64,000 nt of DNA from Pseudomonas iridis (GCF_017980685.1 NZ_JACXXO010000013.1:1-64000), one strand, 5' to 3'; numbered from the stretch's first letter, positions 16,778 through 26,038 are shown. The notes: generated by a model from the sequence alone, not told the origin. Numbers and translations: made by a program.

Positions 16778-17575
16778 TCAGATAGTCAGGCTGTCGACCA
16801 CACCGCCATCAACCCGCAGGGCGGCGCCGGTGGTGGCCGAGGACAGCGGCGAGGCGATGTACGTCACCAGATGCGCGACCTCTTCGACATCGGCCACCCG
16901 CTGGATGATCGAGGTCGGACGGGCCTTGCGCACAAAGGCGTCGGCTTCATCGCGCAGGCTGCGGCCGGACTCGGCGGCGGCATCCTTGAGCATCTCCTCC
17001 AGGCCATCGGTGAAGGTTGGCCCCGGCAGGATCGCATTGACCGTCACGCCGGTGCCAGCCAGACGTTTGGCCAAGCCGTGGGAGACCGCCAGATTGGCGC
17101 TTTTGGTCACGCCATAGTTGATCATGTCGGCCGGCGTCGCCACCCCGGATTCTGAAGACAGGAAGATCACTCGCCCCCAGCCCTGTTCGATCATCGCCGG
17201 CACATAATGCCGCGCCAGGCGCACCCCGGAGATGACGTTGACTTCATAGAAGCGCGTCCACTCGCTGTCCGGTGCGTCGAAAAAATCGACGTCATTGAAG
17301 ATGCCGAGGTTGTTCACCAGAATGTCGGCTTTCGGTTCCGCAGCGAAAAGTTTCTCTGCGCCTTGCGCCGTGCCCAGATCCGCCGTCAGACCGCGCAATT
17401 GTGCGCCCGGCACTTTCTGCCGAATGCTCGCCAGCGCCTGTTCGACCTTGGCCGTGTCGCGGCCGATCACCACCACCGTGGCGCCGGATTCGGCCAGCGA
17501 CTGGCTGATGCCCAGGCCAATGCCTGCGGTGCTGCCGCTGACAATTGCCAGTTTCCCGCTCAGATCAATCTTCAT
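16778..17575 (-). CDS. SDR-family NAD(P)-dependent oxidoreductase
   Basis: A 265-residue short-chain dehydrogenase/reductase. The cofactor motif is VSGSTAGIGLGI (TGxxxGxG type, residues 13-24), followed by NNLGIF, the catalytic Ser in FLSSESG and YGVTK with the catalytic Tyr and Lys. Its ATG overlaps the stop of the aldo/keto reductase gene upstream (17572-17575, ATGA), so both are made from one transcript. The substrate is unknown; this SDR plus aldo/keto reductase plus SRPBCC group looks like a small carbonyl detoxification or catabolic unit. Confidence 0.92.
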   Translation of the reverse strand: MKIDLSGKLAIVSGSTAGIGLGISQSLAESGATVVVIGRDTAKVEQALASIRQKVPGAQLRGLTADLGTAQGAEKLFAAEPKADILVNNLGIFNDVDFFDAPDSEWTRFYEVNVISGVRLARHYVPAMIEQGWGRVIFLSSESGVATPADMINYGVTKSANLAVSHGLAKRLAGTGVTVNAILPGPTFTDGLEEMLKDAAAESGRSLRDEADAFVRKARPTSIIQRVADVEEVAHLVTYIASPLSSATTGAALRVDGGVVDSLTI

Positions 17576-18594
17576 GCTTTCACCTCATCGATTGGCAATG
17601 GTGCACGTTCGGAGACCAGTTTCGCTTCACGCATGGCCTGCCAGAACCCCGCAGGAATTACCACTGACAGTGCCGCGACATCTTCAGCAATCCGCCCCGG
17701 TTTGCTCGCCCCGGGAATCACTGCGGCGACCGCTGGATTGGCGAGGGAGAATTGCAGGGCCGCGGCTTTCACATCAACGTTATAAGCGGCAGCAATGCGT
17801 TTGATCTGCTCGACCTTGGCGATGACTTGAGGGCTGGCCTTCTGGTATTCGAAGTGCGCACCGCCCGCCAGAATGCCCGAGCTGTAAGGCCCGCCGACGA
17901 CAATTTCAACGTTTTGCGCCAGCGCAGAATCCATCAAGCGTTGCAGCGGACGTTCGTGGTCGAGCAGCGTGTAGCGCCCGGCCAACAGGAAGCCATCCGG
18001 CTGCGCTTCAGTCAGGTCCAGCGTCAGTTCACACGGCTCGACCTTGTTCACGCCCAGCCCCCAACCCTTGATCACGCCTTCTTCGCGCAAACGGGTCAGC
18101 ACTTTGAAGGCGCCAGTGCGGGCCTGATTGAAGTATTCCAGCCATTGATCGCCGTAGAAGTCTTGAGCGATGTCGTGGACCCAGACGATATCGAGCCGAT
18201 CGGTTTGCAGACGTTTGAGACTGCCTTCAATCGAGCGCAGGGTCGCGTCGGCGCTGTAGTCGTTGATGATCTTGTTCGGACGACCGTGTTCGAACACCCC
18301 GCTCTTCTCACCCAGATCACGGGCGGCAGCGTCTTCGATTTCATCGAGAATGATCCGGCCGACTTTGGTGCTGAGCACGTAGTCATTGCGGTTGTACTGT
18401 TTGAGTGCTTCACCCAAACGAATCTCCGACAGACCCGAGCCGTAAAATGGCGCGGTGTCGAAGTAACGCACGCCGGCCTCCCATGCGGCATGCACGGTGG
18501 CTTGCGCTTCTTCTTCCGCGATGGCGCGGAACATGTTGCCCAACGGGGCGGTGCCAAAGCCCAGCTGGCCGGGCAGTTTGTCTTTCAAGCTCAT
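17572..18594 (-). CDS. Aldo/keto reductase
   Basis: A 340-residue protein. The start is the ATG at 18594 (MSLKDKLPGQLGFGTAPLGN), since the longer reading runs into the promoter of the divergent LysR gene. Family motifs are present: DTAPFYGSGLSEIRLGEAL with the catalytic Asp and Tyr, STKVGR with the catalytic Lys, and DIVWVHD. It most resembles the D-threo-aldose 1-dehydrogenase/pyridoxal reductase branch. It leads the AKR-SDR-SRPBCC operon and is divergent from a LysR regulator, which is the likely controller. Confidence 0.92.
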   Translation of the reverse strand: MSLKDKLPGQLGFGTAPLGNMFRAIAEEEAQATVHAAWEAGVRYFDTAPFYGSGLSEIRLGEALKQYNRNDYVLSTKVGRIILDEIEDAAARDLGEKSGVFEHGRPNKIINDYSADATLRSIEGSLKRLQTDRLDIVWVHDIAQDFYGDQWLEYFNQARTGAFKVLTRLREEGVIKGWGLGVNKVEPCELTLDLTEAQPDGFLLAGRYTLLDHERPLQRLMDSALAQNVEIVVGGPYSSGILAGGAHFEYQKASPQVIAKVEQIKRIAAAYNVDVKAAALQFSLANPAVAAVIPGASKPGRIAEDVAALSVVIPAGFWQAMREAKLVSERAPLPIDEVKA

Positions 18595-18706
18595 TGGATT
18601 GTCCTCATTCGTTCGGGGTCTGCGTGACCGTTGAGCAAATCCTAGATTGCGACGACTAGACCGTCCAAGACATAATTCGCAGCACTTGAGTCCCCAGAGG
18701 TCTGAC

Positions 18707-19603
18707 ATGATCGACATTCGCCAATTGCGCTACTTCGTCGCCGTCGCCGAGGAAGAGCACGTCGGCCGCGCAGCGGAACGCCTGCATATTTCCCAGTCGC
18801 CGCTGAGCCGGCAAATTGCCCAACTCGAAGAGCGCCTGGGCCTGACGCTGTTCGAGCGCAGCCAGCAGCGCATTCGCCTGACCCGCGATGGCCAGACTTT
18901 CCTCGCTGAAACCCGTGCTCTGCTGACTCATGCCAATCGCCTGGAATCTCTCGGCAAGCGTCTGGGCCGTGGCGAAGAAGGCGGCTTGTGCATCGGCTAC
19001 ATCGAGAACGCCATGCACGCCGGCGTCCTGCCCAACGCCTTGCGCGTGTTGCGGGTGGACCGGCCCAATGTGCATGTCGCGCTGTACAACTTGAGCTCCG
19101 CCGAGCAATTGGAAGGCCTGCGTCAGCGTAGTCTCGATATTGCCTTGGTGAGCGAGCCGCCGACCGATGACGATCCGGATCTGCTCGGCTTTCAGGTGCT
19201 GGATGATCCGATGCTGCTGGCATTGCCGGAACAGCATCCGCTGGCCCAAAAGCCCTTGCTGAAACCGGAGGATCTGGCCGATCAGGAATGGATCGGCGTG
19301 CAGCCGCGCCAGGGTGCAAACGACGAGTTTGTCAGCGCGTGCATCCGCGCAGGCTTCACCCCGGATGTGCGCATGCAGGCCACCGAGCCCTTTACCGCGC
19401 TGGGGCTAGTGGCGTCGGGGCTGGGGATCGCGATGATTCAGAAGGGGCTGAGCCACAACGCGCCACCGGGTGTGGTGCTGCGCGAAGTGCCGTGGCTGGC
19501 GTTTACCACACCGCTATGGGCGGCGTGGCACCGGATCAATTTGCGACCGTTGGTGGAGACGTTCCGCGAAGTCCTGACGGACTCCAACAGCCCTGGCGAC
19601 TGA
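18707..19603 (+). CDS. LysR-type regulator divergent from the reductase operon
   Basis: A 298-residue regulator starting with the ATG at 18707 (MIDIRQLRYFVAVAEEEHVGRAAERLHISQ). The N-terminal helix-turn-helix and a BenM/CatM-like effector domain are clear. The spacing to the divergent aldo/keto reductase start is 112 bases, the standard arrangement for a LysR protein that controls its divergent neighbour. Confidence 0.92.
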   Translation: MIDIRQLRYFVAVAEEEHVGRAAERLHISQSPLSRQIAQLEERLGLTLFERSQQRIRLTRDGQTFLAETRALLTHANRLESLGKRLGRGEEGGLCIGYIENAMHAGVLPNALRVLRVDRPNVHVALYNLSSAEQLEGLRQRSLDIALVSEPPTDDDPDLLGFQVLDDPMLLALPEQHPLAQKPLLKPEDLADQEWIGVQPRQGANDEFVSACIRAGFTPDVRMQATEPFTALGLVASGLGIAMIQKGLSHNAPPGVVLREVPWLAFTTPLWAAWHRINLRPLVETFREVLTDSNSPGD

Positions 19604-19611
19604 CCGTCCGC

Positions 19612-19790
19612 AGCCCCTCACCCTAGCCCTCTCCCAAGGGAGAGGGGACTGACCGCATTGTGCGGCTTAAAGCGCCGACCTGAAAGATCCAGTCGATTAT
19701 GGATTCAAAGCCAATCTCCCAGGTCGGCGCACTTCTTCAATATTCCCGAATCAGTCCCCTCTCCCTCTGGTAGAGGGTTACAGTCAGGGA
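19612..19790. repeat. Paired GC-rich CCCTCTCCC elements
   Basis: A left copy at 19612-19653 (CCCTCACCCTAGCCCTCTCC then GGGAGAGGGGACTGA) and an inverted partial copy at 19751-19790 (TCAGTCCCCTCTCCCTCTGG) frame the region between the two LysR genes. The same element recurs singly at 54321-54360. This is a common short intergenic repeat, possibly terminator-like. Confidence 0.7.
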
Positions 19791-19892
19791 CAAATCCAGA
19801 GCCAGACACCGATCCGCAACCCGCTCAATAACCAGCGCTTGCAGTCATTGCTGCTTTAATGAAAAGACTCCGCCCCAAACGAGCCTTCCAGC

Positions 19893-20819
19893 ATGAACCG
19901 CAACGACCTGCGTCGCGTCGACATGAACCTGCTGGTGATTTTCGAAACCCTGATGTTCGAAAAGAACCTGACCCGCGCCGGGGAGAAACTGTTCCTCGGC
20001 CAACCGGCGGTCAGCGCTTCCCTCGCTCGCCTTCGTGATCTGTTCGACGATCCGCTGCTGGTGCGCAACGGCCGTACCCTCGAGCCGACCCAACGCGCGC
20101 TGGCAATCCTAAAAGAACTGCAACCGGCGATGGACACCATCTCAGGCGCGGTCAGCCGGGCCAAGGACTTCGACCCGTTGGCCAGCCACGAGGTGTTCCG
20201 CATCGGTTTGTCCGACGACGCCGAGTTCGGCCTGCTGCCGCCGCTGCTCCAACAACTGCGCGAAGAAGCCCCCAATGTCGTGGTGGTAATCCGCCGGGTG
20301 AATTTCCTGCTGATGTCATCAATGCTCGCCACCGGCGAAATTTCCGTGGGCGTGAGCTACACCACCGAGCTGCCGGCCAACGCCAAACGGAAAAAACTGC
20401 GCGACCTGCGTTGCAAGATTCTGCGCGCCGACGACCGCCCCGGCGCGCTGACCCTGGACGATTACTGTGAGCGCCCCCACGCGCTAGTGTCATTTTCCGG
20501 GGATTTGGGCGGAGCTATCGACAACGATTTGGCTCGAGTCAATCGTTGCCGTCGCGTGGTGCTGGCGGTGCCGCAGTTCGCCGGGTTGCGGGCGATTCTG
20601 GCCGGCACCGACATGCTCGCCACGGTGCCGGATTTCGCCGCGTGCGCGTTGGTCGAAGGCAGCAATGGTTTGCGCGCCGACGACCCACCGTTCGACATCG
20701 TGCCCTCGGAGCTGTCGATGGTCTGGAACGGGGTTAACGACAACGACCCGGCGGAGCGCTGGCTGCGTTCGTTGATTGCCCGACATATGTCGGCTCCGCT
20801 GCCGCTGCAGGCGCAATAA
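19893..20819 (+). CDS. LysR-type regulator, MexT-like
   Basis: A 308-residue regulator that begins MNRNDLRRVDMNLLVIFETL and continues with FLGQPAVSASLARLRDLFDD. The segment FRIGLSDDAEFGLLPPLLQQ and the end GVNDNDPAERWLRSLI resemble MexT, the activator of mexEF-oprN in P. aeruginosa, over the whole length. No efflux operon lies next to it, so it is either a MexT paralog or an ortholog acting at a distance. The last 86 bases overlap the convergent DinB-like gene. Confidence 0.85.
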   Translation: MNRNDLRRVDMNLLVIFETLMFEKNLTRAGEKLFLGQPAVSASLARLRDLFDDPLLVRNGRTLEPTQRALAILKELQPAMDTISGAVSRAKDFDPLASHEVFRIGLSDDAEFGLLPPLLQQLREEAPNVVVVIRRVNFLLMSSMLATGEISVGVSYTTELPANAKRKKLRDLRCKILRADDRPGALTLDDYCERPHALVSFSGDLGGAIDNDLARVNRCRRVVLAVPQFAGLRAILAGTDMLATVPDFAACALVEGSNGLRADDPPFDIVPSELSMVWNGVNDNDPAERWLRSLIARHMSAPLPLQAQ

Positions 20820-21333
20820 GTGCATTGAAATGAGGGTCAACCTCGCGCAGATACACCGGCAGGTCGGTCATCGGTGGCATCTGTGGAATCTCGAAAAACA
20901 TCTGGATCACCCAGCCACGGTGATAGCTGTTGTGGGTGATCACATGCAGCAGAATCGCCCCGGCGTTCATGGTTCCGCCATCGCCGGAGACAAATTTGAA
21001 GTCGATCTCGCGACTCAGCGACGCCTCGGTCTGTTGCGCGCTCCAGCTGCGGTACCAACTGTCGACTTCCTGCTGGGCCTGGCGCAATTCCCCGAGGTCA
21101 GCGTGCACCAGATCGTGGGAAGACTGGAAACCATGCTCGCGACCTTCGAGATGCGCCTGCCAGATGCGATCAACCACGTAGATGTGGTTCAGGGTGCCGA
21201 TCATGTTCTTGAAGATGGTTTTGCGTTCCCGGGTGGTTTCCCCCGGCGGCAATGCTTCGAGGCTGTCAAACAAGCGTCGGTTGGCCCAGGTTTTGTAATT
21301 GGCGAACAGATGGGCAGTGGCCAGGTTGATCAT
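20734..21333 (-). CDS. DinB-family protein
   Basis: A 199-residue protein starting at the ATG at 21333 (MINLATAHLFANYKTWANRRL). The family's metal-binding histidines are at GTLNHIYVVDR and in HNSYHRG, giving a His triad on a four-helix bundle. DinB/YfiT proteins include thiol transferases and metal-dependent hydrolases, but the activity of this one cannot be told. The C-terminal tail is Ala/Pro-rich and is encoded antisense to the end of the MexT-like LysR gene, an 86-base overlap. Confidence 0.85.
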   Translation of the reverse strand: MINLATAHLFANYKTWANRRLFDSLEALPPGETTRERKTIFKNMIGTLNHIYVVDRIWQAHLEGREHGFQSSHDLVHADLGELRQAQQEVDSWYRSWSAQQTEASLSREIDFKFVSGDGGTMNAGAILLHVITHNSYHRGWVIQMFFEIPQMPPMTDLPVYLREVDPHFNALIAPAAAAEPTYVGQSTNAASAPPGRCR

Positions 21334-21435
21334 CGCGAGTACCCCATAAGCGCAAAAAAATGCTCCGCCTAGGATAGTCCGAGTTTGCCGCACTGGCGTG
21401 GCGGCTGATCACCGGTCGAACAGCACACCCGATTC

Positions 21436-21527
21436 TGTGGGAGCTGGCTTGCCAGCGATGAGGCCCGCCGAGCTTGTACGTTAATTGCCTGAGCTTCTGC
21501 CATCGCTGGCAGGCCAGCGCCCACACG
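21436..21527. repeat. REPIN with a diverged right arm
   Basis: TGTGGGAGCTGGCTTGCCAG on the left pairs with CATCGCTGGCAGGCCAGCGC on the right, which carries a few substitutions. It lies between the DinB-like gene promoter and the end of the HAD phosphatase gene. Confidence 0.75.
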
Positions 21528-21539
21528 TTTTGCGGGGTG

Positions 21540-22208
21540 TCAGTTTTTTTGCAGTCGAAGTTGGCCGTCGCTGTCGAAGCTGGCACTGATTGCGTCGTAA
21601 CTGGCCAGGGTCGCGTGCGAAGTTTCAAGCGGGTGCTGATGCGTTGTAGTGATGATCATCAGCGGCGCACCTGCGGCTTCGGCGGCCTGAATGCCGACGA
21701 TCGCGTCTTCGAAGATCAGACAGTCGCCGGGCTCAATTCCCAGGCGGCTAGCCGCCAGCAGGTAACCGGCGGGGTCGGGCTTGCCGGCCTGTACATCCTC
21801 GGCGGTGATCAACAATGCAGGCGCGTCGATGCCAGCCGCTGCCATCCGGCGCAAGGCCAGATCCCGGGGGGCCGACGTCACCATCGCCCAGCGTTCGGCG
21901 GGCAGACTATTGAGAAACGCCCTTGCGCCGGGAATCTCGACAACACCTTTAACGTCTTCGATTTCCGCTTGCGCGATGAACGCCGCTTGCGCCTCGGCGT
22001 CCACACCCGGCAGGTTCAGACGCCGGATGGTGTCGATGGCACGTGCGCCATGAATGGTCGGCAAAAACGTCGCGACGTCCACCCCATGACGCTCCGCCCA
22101 CGCTGCCCAGACACGCTCGGCAGCGGCGATGGAATTGAGGACGGTGCCGTCCATGTCGAAGAGGAACGCGCCGAACGCGCGGTCGAAAACAGAATCGTGA
22201 GCAGACAA
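21540..22208 (-). CDS. HAD-family phosphatase (sugar phosphatase type)
   Basis: About 222 residues if translation starts at the TTG at 22208, which has AGAGGA upstream; no ATG gives a sensible start, and a longer reading from 22355 would overlap the receiver gene. The catalytic motif DMDGTV places Asp18 and Asp20; motif II is in VTSAPRD, the lysine in AGKPDP, and motif IV in LIFEDAIVGIQAA. The helical cap follows the first motif. The family dephosphorylates small sugar or polyol phosphates such as 2-deoxyglucose-6-phosphate. Confidence 0.8.
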   Translation of the reverse strand: MSAHDSVFDRAFGAFLFDMDGTVLNSIAAAERVWAAWAERHGVDVATFLPTIHGARAIDTIRRLNLPGVDAEAQAAFIAQAEIEDVKGVVEIPGARAFLNSLPAERWAMVTSAPRDLALRRMAAAGIDAPALLITAEDVQAGKPDPAGYLLAASRLGIEPGDCLIFEDAIVGIQAAEAAGAPLMIITTTHQHPLETSHATLASYDAISASFDSDGQLRLQKN

Positions 22209-22285
22209 AAGGATCGCATCCTCTGGCAAGGGCTGGCAGGTTGGCCGGGCAATGTAGCACTTGCCTGGCCGTTGCACCCAGCCTG

Positions 22286-22699
22286 TCAATGCAACTGCGG
22301 CGCCTTCGGCTTCAACGCGCTGTCCACACAGTCCAGTAACTGACCTATGGCCCAAGGCTTTTTGATGAATTCCACCTCGCGCTTGACTCCGGACGACTCC
22401 GGCGTTTCATAGCCAGACATCACCATGACCGGTTTTTCTGGCCAGCGTTCGCCGACCAGATTGGCCAGATCCGCACCATTCATGGTGCCGGGCATGGTGA
22501 TATCGGTCAGCAATAACGCCACTTGCTGCGCATGCTGCTCCAGATAGATCGATGCCGCATCGGCACTGGTATGCGGCTCGACCTTGAAACCTTCCTCCTG
22601 AAGAATTTCGCAAAGAAACTCCAGAATCAACGGATCATCCTCAACCACCAGAATCAATCCGTCAGGAAGGTGCGTGTCCGCCATCGGTGTTGGGCACAT
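22286..22699 (-). CDS. Single-domain response regulator (receiver only)
   Basis: A 137-residue receiver protein beginning MCPTPMADTHLPDG; the ATG at 22699 has AGGGAG nine bases upstream, while an earlier in-frame codon lacks one. Acidic residues Glu20, Asp21 and Asp22 and the phosphoacceptor Asp66 (LLLTDITMPG) are present, with the conserved Lys in FIKKPW. No output domain follows. It probably relays phosphate from a hybrid kinase encoded elsewhere, since no kinase is adjacent. Confidence 0.88.
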   Translation of the reverse strand: MCPTPMADTHLPDGLILVVEDDPLILEFLCEILQEEGFKVEPHTSADAASIYLEQHAQQVALLLTDITMPGTMNGADLANLVGERWPEKPVMVMSGYETPESSGVKREVEFIKKPWAIGQLLDCVDSALKPKAPQLH

Positions 22700-22897
22700 G
22701 GAACTGCACTCCCTGAATTGCATTAACGATTTAGCGGTTTAAATCCGCTGCTAACTGGTATGAGCAGCGGCTTTTGCAGAAATTCATTTTTGATACAGGT
22801 CTTTTCCAAAAGCTCTTGCCGGTCTGCCCGCGACAACCGTTCGTGATGCCCTGATTGTGGTTAAAATGCCAACCCTTTTGTTTGCCGACCGTGACCG

Positions 22898-23839
22898 ATG
22901 AACCCTGAAGCCTTCGCCACCCTCCACGCCCATTTGCTGCCCGCGCTCGCGGCGGCGCCGAGCGAAACCCGTCGTCTGTTCCACGGGCGCGGGCGTTGCT
23001 GGCCGGGACTGGAACAGCTGACCGTGGACTGGTTGCAAGGCGTGGTGCTGGTGTCGCTGTTCAAAGAGCCTGCGCCCGAGCAGCTTGACGACCTCAAGCG
23101 TTTGCTGATGGACGTCAGCGGTTCAACCGAGTGGCAGCAATCCGGCGCGCACACCCTGCTGATCCAGCATCGCTATCTGCCTCAAAGCACTGCCGAATGG
23201 CTGCAGGGGGATGAGATCGACGAAATGACCATCGTCGAGGGCGGCCTGCAATACCGCGTTGATCTTGGCCGCAAGCAAAACGCCGGGCTGTTTCTCGACA
23301 TGCGTTATGGGCGCGATTGGGTGCGCGAGCAAGCCAACGGCAAACGCGTGTTGAACCTGTTCGCCTACACCTGCGGCTTTTCCGTGGCGGCCATCGAAGG
23401 CGGCGCCAGCCATGTGGTCAACCTGGACATGTCCCGCGCAGCCTTGAGCCGCGGCCGCGACAACCATCGGTTGAACGGGCATGACCTGAGCAAAGTCACT
23501 TTCCTGGGCCACGATCTGTTCAAGTCCTGGGGCAAGGTGATCAACAGCGGCCCGTACGATCTGGTGATCATCGACCCGCCATCGTTCCAGAAAGGCAGTT
23601 TTCTGCTGACCAAGGATTACCAGCGCGTGCTGCGCCGCCTGCCGGAACTGCTGACCGCGCAGGGCACTGTGCTGGCGTGCATGAATGATCCGGCGTTCGG
23701 CCCGGACTTTTTGATTGATGGCGTGACGCAGGAGGCGCCGAGTTTGCGCTTCGAGCAGCGCCTGAAGAATCCACCGGAATTTCCGGACATCGACGCCGAA
23801 AGCGGCCTCAAAGCCCTCATCTTCCAACGCATCTCCTGA
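22898..23839 (+). CDS. Class I SAM-dependent methyltransferase (RlmI-like)
   Basis: A 313-residue protein. The SAM-binding region is VLNLFAYTCGFSVAAIEGGA (residues about 150-170) and the catalytic segment DLVIIDPPSFQKGSF fits the NPPY-type motif of the COG1092 group, which includes the 23S rRNA m5C methyltransferase RlmI. The N-terminal PUA domain of RlmI is absent; instead about 100 residues of different sequence precede the fold, so the target may differ. The upstream ribosome-binding site is weak. Confidence 0.85.
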   Translation: MNPEAFATLHAHLLPALAAAPSETRRLFHGRGRCWPGLEQLTVDWLQGVVLVSLFKEPAPEQLDDLKRLLMDVSGSTEWQQSGAHTLLIQHRYLPQSTAEWLQGDEIDEMTIVEGGLQYRVDLGRKQNAGLFLDMRYGRDWVREQANGKRVLNLFAYTCGFSVAAIEGGASHVVNLDMSRAALSRGRDNHRLNGHDLSKVTFLGHDLFKSWGKVINSGPYDLVIIDPPSFQKGSFLLTKDYQRVLRRLPELLTAQGTVLACMNDPAFGPDFLIDGVTQEAPSLRFEQRLKNPPEFPDIDAESGLKALIFQRIS

Positions 23840-23852
23840 ACCACAAAAAATC

Positions 23853-23942
23853 CCCTGTAGGAGCTGCCGAAGTCTGCGATTTTCTGATCTTGCCCCTTAA
23901 AACAAGATCAAAAGATCGCAGCCTTCGGCAGCTCCTACAGGG
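23853..23942. repeat. Inverted repeat of the TAGGAGCTGCCGAAG family
   Basis: CCTGTAGGAGCTGCCGAAG and TTCGGCAGCTCCTACAGGG face each other, each followed inward by a TGCGAT..TGATCTT arm. The right arm includes the stop codon of the LuxR gene. It lies between convergent genes and may act as a terminator for both. Confidence 0.8.
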
Positions 23943-24717
23943 TTTGCATTGGTTTCAGCACCAGCGCAAACAGTTCGCCATGCCCGGTCACATTGAGCTT
24001 GTGATAAAGATTGCGCCGATGGACTTTGACGGTCTCCGGCGAAATCCCCATCTGCTGGGCCATCGCCTTGCTGGAGAAACCCTGCAGAATCAGCCGCGCG
24101 GTATCGACCTCACGCGCCGTCAACCGCGCATCAAACCGATCAAGCAACGTCGCAAGATCCCCGGCGACCACTTCAGCCACCGCCCCCTGCGGCGGCAACA
24201 ACTGCACATGCCGGCGCATCGCCGCCAGCACCCAATCGCGCACGCACAGCAGACTGCCCTGCTCCGCCAGATCAAACGTCGTCGAACGCCCCAGTGACAA
24301 GCCGAGCACGCCGCCCTCGACGTTGATCATGAACTGCAACTCGTCCTCGCCCACCACCGAGCGAAAGTAGCTCTGGTAATACTCGCTGTGCAGAAACTGG
24401 TCCGGTGCCACCGAGGCCAGGCTGTGCAAACCGTCGGTTATGCCGGTCGCGGCGGCTTGGTAAAACGGATCGAGCAGGTACATGCCCGAAGTGTAATCCG
24501 CCAGTTCTTCCTGCTCGTCGGCGCGGCCCTTGCTGTCGAAGTCGATCAATAGTTGCGGCGCCTGGCCGGCCTTCATGACCGCGACCAGCGCGTTATCCAG
24601 CGGCACCAGCAGACGCAAGGTATCCACCACCGCGCGCCAGAAACCGTCCTGGCCGACCCCGGCAAACACCCGCGCCAGACTTTGATGCACCGGCAACTCC
24701 TGCAACAACGCGTCCAC
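23935..24717 (-). CDS. LuxR-family transcriptional regulator
   Basis: A 260-residue regulator with an unassigned sensor region (residues 1-190) and a C-terminal LuxR/GerE helix-turn-helix (LTAREVDTARLILQGFSSKAM then GISPETVKVHRRNLYHKL). It does not have the acyl-homoserine-lactone binding signature I would expect of a quorum-sensing LuxR. It is divergent from a polyamine-type binding protein and a DmpA-like peptidase, which are its likely targets. Confidence 0.9.
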   Translation of the reverse strand: MDALLQELPVHQSLARVFAGVGQDGFWRAVVDTLRLLVPLDNALVAVMKAGQAPQLLIDFDSKGRADEQEELADYTSGMYLLDPFYQAAATGITDGLHSLASVAPDQFLHSEYYQSYFRSVVGEDELQFMINVEGGVLGLSLGRSTTFDLAEQGSLLCVRDWVLAAMRRHVQLLPPQGAVAEVVAGDLATLLDRFDARLTAREVDTARLILQGFSSKAMAQQMGISPETVKVHRRNLYHKLNVTGHGELFALVLKPMQTL

Positions 24718-24827
24718 GCTCTACCCCTTTTGAGTAACCCATGATGGGAATGGGTCAGGCGTGATCCGGCCGATAGGCTGACCACTCCTGTTTATCACCG
24801 GCCTGCACAGGCCAGGAGTGCCGCATC

Positions 24828-25931
24828 ATGCTTCGTCATCGTGGCTATATCAACTTGGGCCTGCTCGCCTGCCTTGGCGTCGTATCAGCCGCCAACGCCG
24901 CCGATGCACCGAGCGTGCACGTCTACAACTGGTACGACTACATCGGCCCGAACACACTGCACGATTTCCAGCGCGACAGCGGTATCCAGCCGGTTTACGA
25001 CACCTTCGACAGTGCCGAAGTGCTCGAAGGCAAATTGATGACCAGCCGCAGCGGCTACGACGTGGTGGTGGCGAGCAACTTCAGCTTGCCGACACTGATC
25101 AAGGCCGGCGCCCTCGCCCCGTTGCCGCGCGATCAACTGCCGGGGTGGAAGAACCTCGACACCGATCTGCTGGCGAAACTGGCGAACAACGATCCAGGCA
25201 ACCAATACGCGGTGCCGTACCTGTGGGGCACCAATGGATTCGGCTACAACGTCGACAAAGTCCGCGCCGCTTTAGGTGACAAGGCGCCGCTGGATTCGTG
25301 GGATCTGGTGTTCAAGGAAGAGAACCTCGCCAAACTCGGCCAGTGTGGCGTGGCGATGCTTGATTCACCGTCGGAAATGCTTCCAGTGGCGCTCCACTAT
25401 CTGGGTTTGCCGCCCAATAGCACGAACCTCGAAGACTATAAAAAAGCCGAGGCGCTGTTGCTGAGACTGCGCCCGCACATTGCCTATTTCAACTCGTCGA
25501 AATTCATCAGCGACCTGTCCAACGGCAACATTTGCGTGGCCGTCGGCTGGTCGGGGGCGATGCTTGAAGCCAAGACCAACGCCGAGCAGGCAGGTAACGG
25601 AGTGAAGATCGCCTACAGCCTGCCCAAGGAAGGCGCGCCGGTCTGGTTTGACACGCTGGTGTTGCTCAAGGACGCGCAGAACCGGGCACAAGGTCTGGCC
25701 TTTATCGATTACCTGCTGCGCCCGGAGGTGATTGCACCGGTCAGTGGCCACCTCTCCTACCCGAACGGCAATCGCGCGGCCACGCCGCTGGTGGCTGAAG
25801 CCACACGCGACAACCCGGCGGTTTATCCGTCTGCCGCTGCCATGGCGACCCTCTACACCCTTGAACCGCTGCCCAAAACCCTCGAACGCGTGCGTACGCG
25901 GGTGTGGAGCAAGGTCAAGAACGGCCAGTAA
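24828..25931 (+). CDS. Polyamine-type periplasmic binding protein (PotF/SpuD-like)
   Basis: A 367-residue protein with a signal peptide ending VSAANA-AD at about residue 24. The mature sequence begins VHVYNWYDYIGPNTLHDFQR, the hallmark of PotF/SpuD-type spermidine and putrescine binders, and includes YAVPYLWGTNGFGYN. AGGAG precedes the ATG. The permease and ATPase genes of a PotFGHI system are not next to it. The gene downstream encodes an amide-cleaving DmpA-type peptidase, so the pair may supply and process an acylated amine or small peptide. Confidence 0.9.
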   Translation: MLRHRGYINLGLLACLGVVSAANAADAPSVHVYNWYDYIGPNTLHDFQRDSGIQPVYDTFDSAEVLEGKLMTSRSGYDVVVASNFSLPTLIKAGALAPLPRDQLPGWKNLDTDLLAKLANNDPGNQYAVPYLWGTNGFGYNVDKVRAALGDKAPLDSWDLVFKEENLAKLGQCGVAMLDSPSEMLPVALHYLGLPPNSTNLEDYKKAEALLLRLRPHIAYFNSSKFISDLSNGNICVAVGWSGAMLEAKTNAEQAGNGVKIAYSLPKEGAPVWFDTLVLLKDAQNRAQGLAFIDYLLRPEVIAPVSGHLSYPNGNRAATPLVAEATRDNPAVYPSAAAMATLYTLEPLPKTLERVRTRVWSKVKNGQ

Positions 25932-25955
25932 CCCTACCTGAAAACACCAGAAGAA

Positions 25956-25989
25956 CCTGTGGGAGCGGGCTTGCCCGGCTCCCACAGGG
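25956..25989. repeat. Single REP palindrome
   Basis: CCTGTGGGAGCGGGC is followed after TTG by its inverted arm CCCGGCTCCCACAGGG. It sits in the 107-base gap between the binding-protein and peptidase genes and may affect how much transcript continues into the second gene. Confidence 0.8.
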
Positions 25990-26038
25990 TTTGTGATCAG
26001 CCTGCCTTCCTTATTTCTGCCAGAAAGAGACGAAATCC

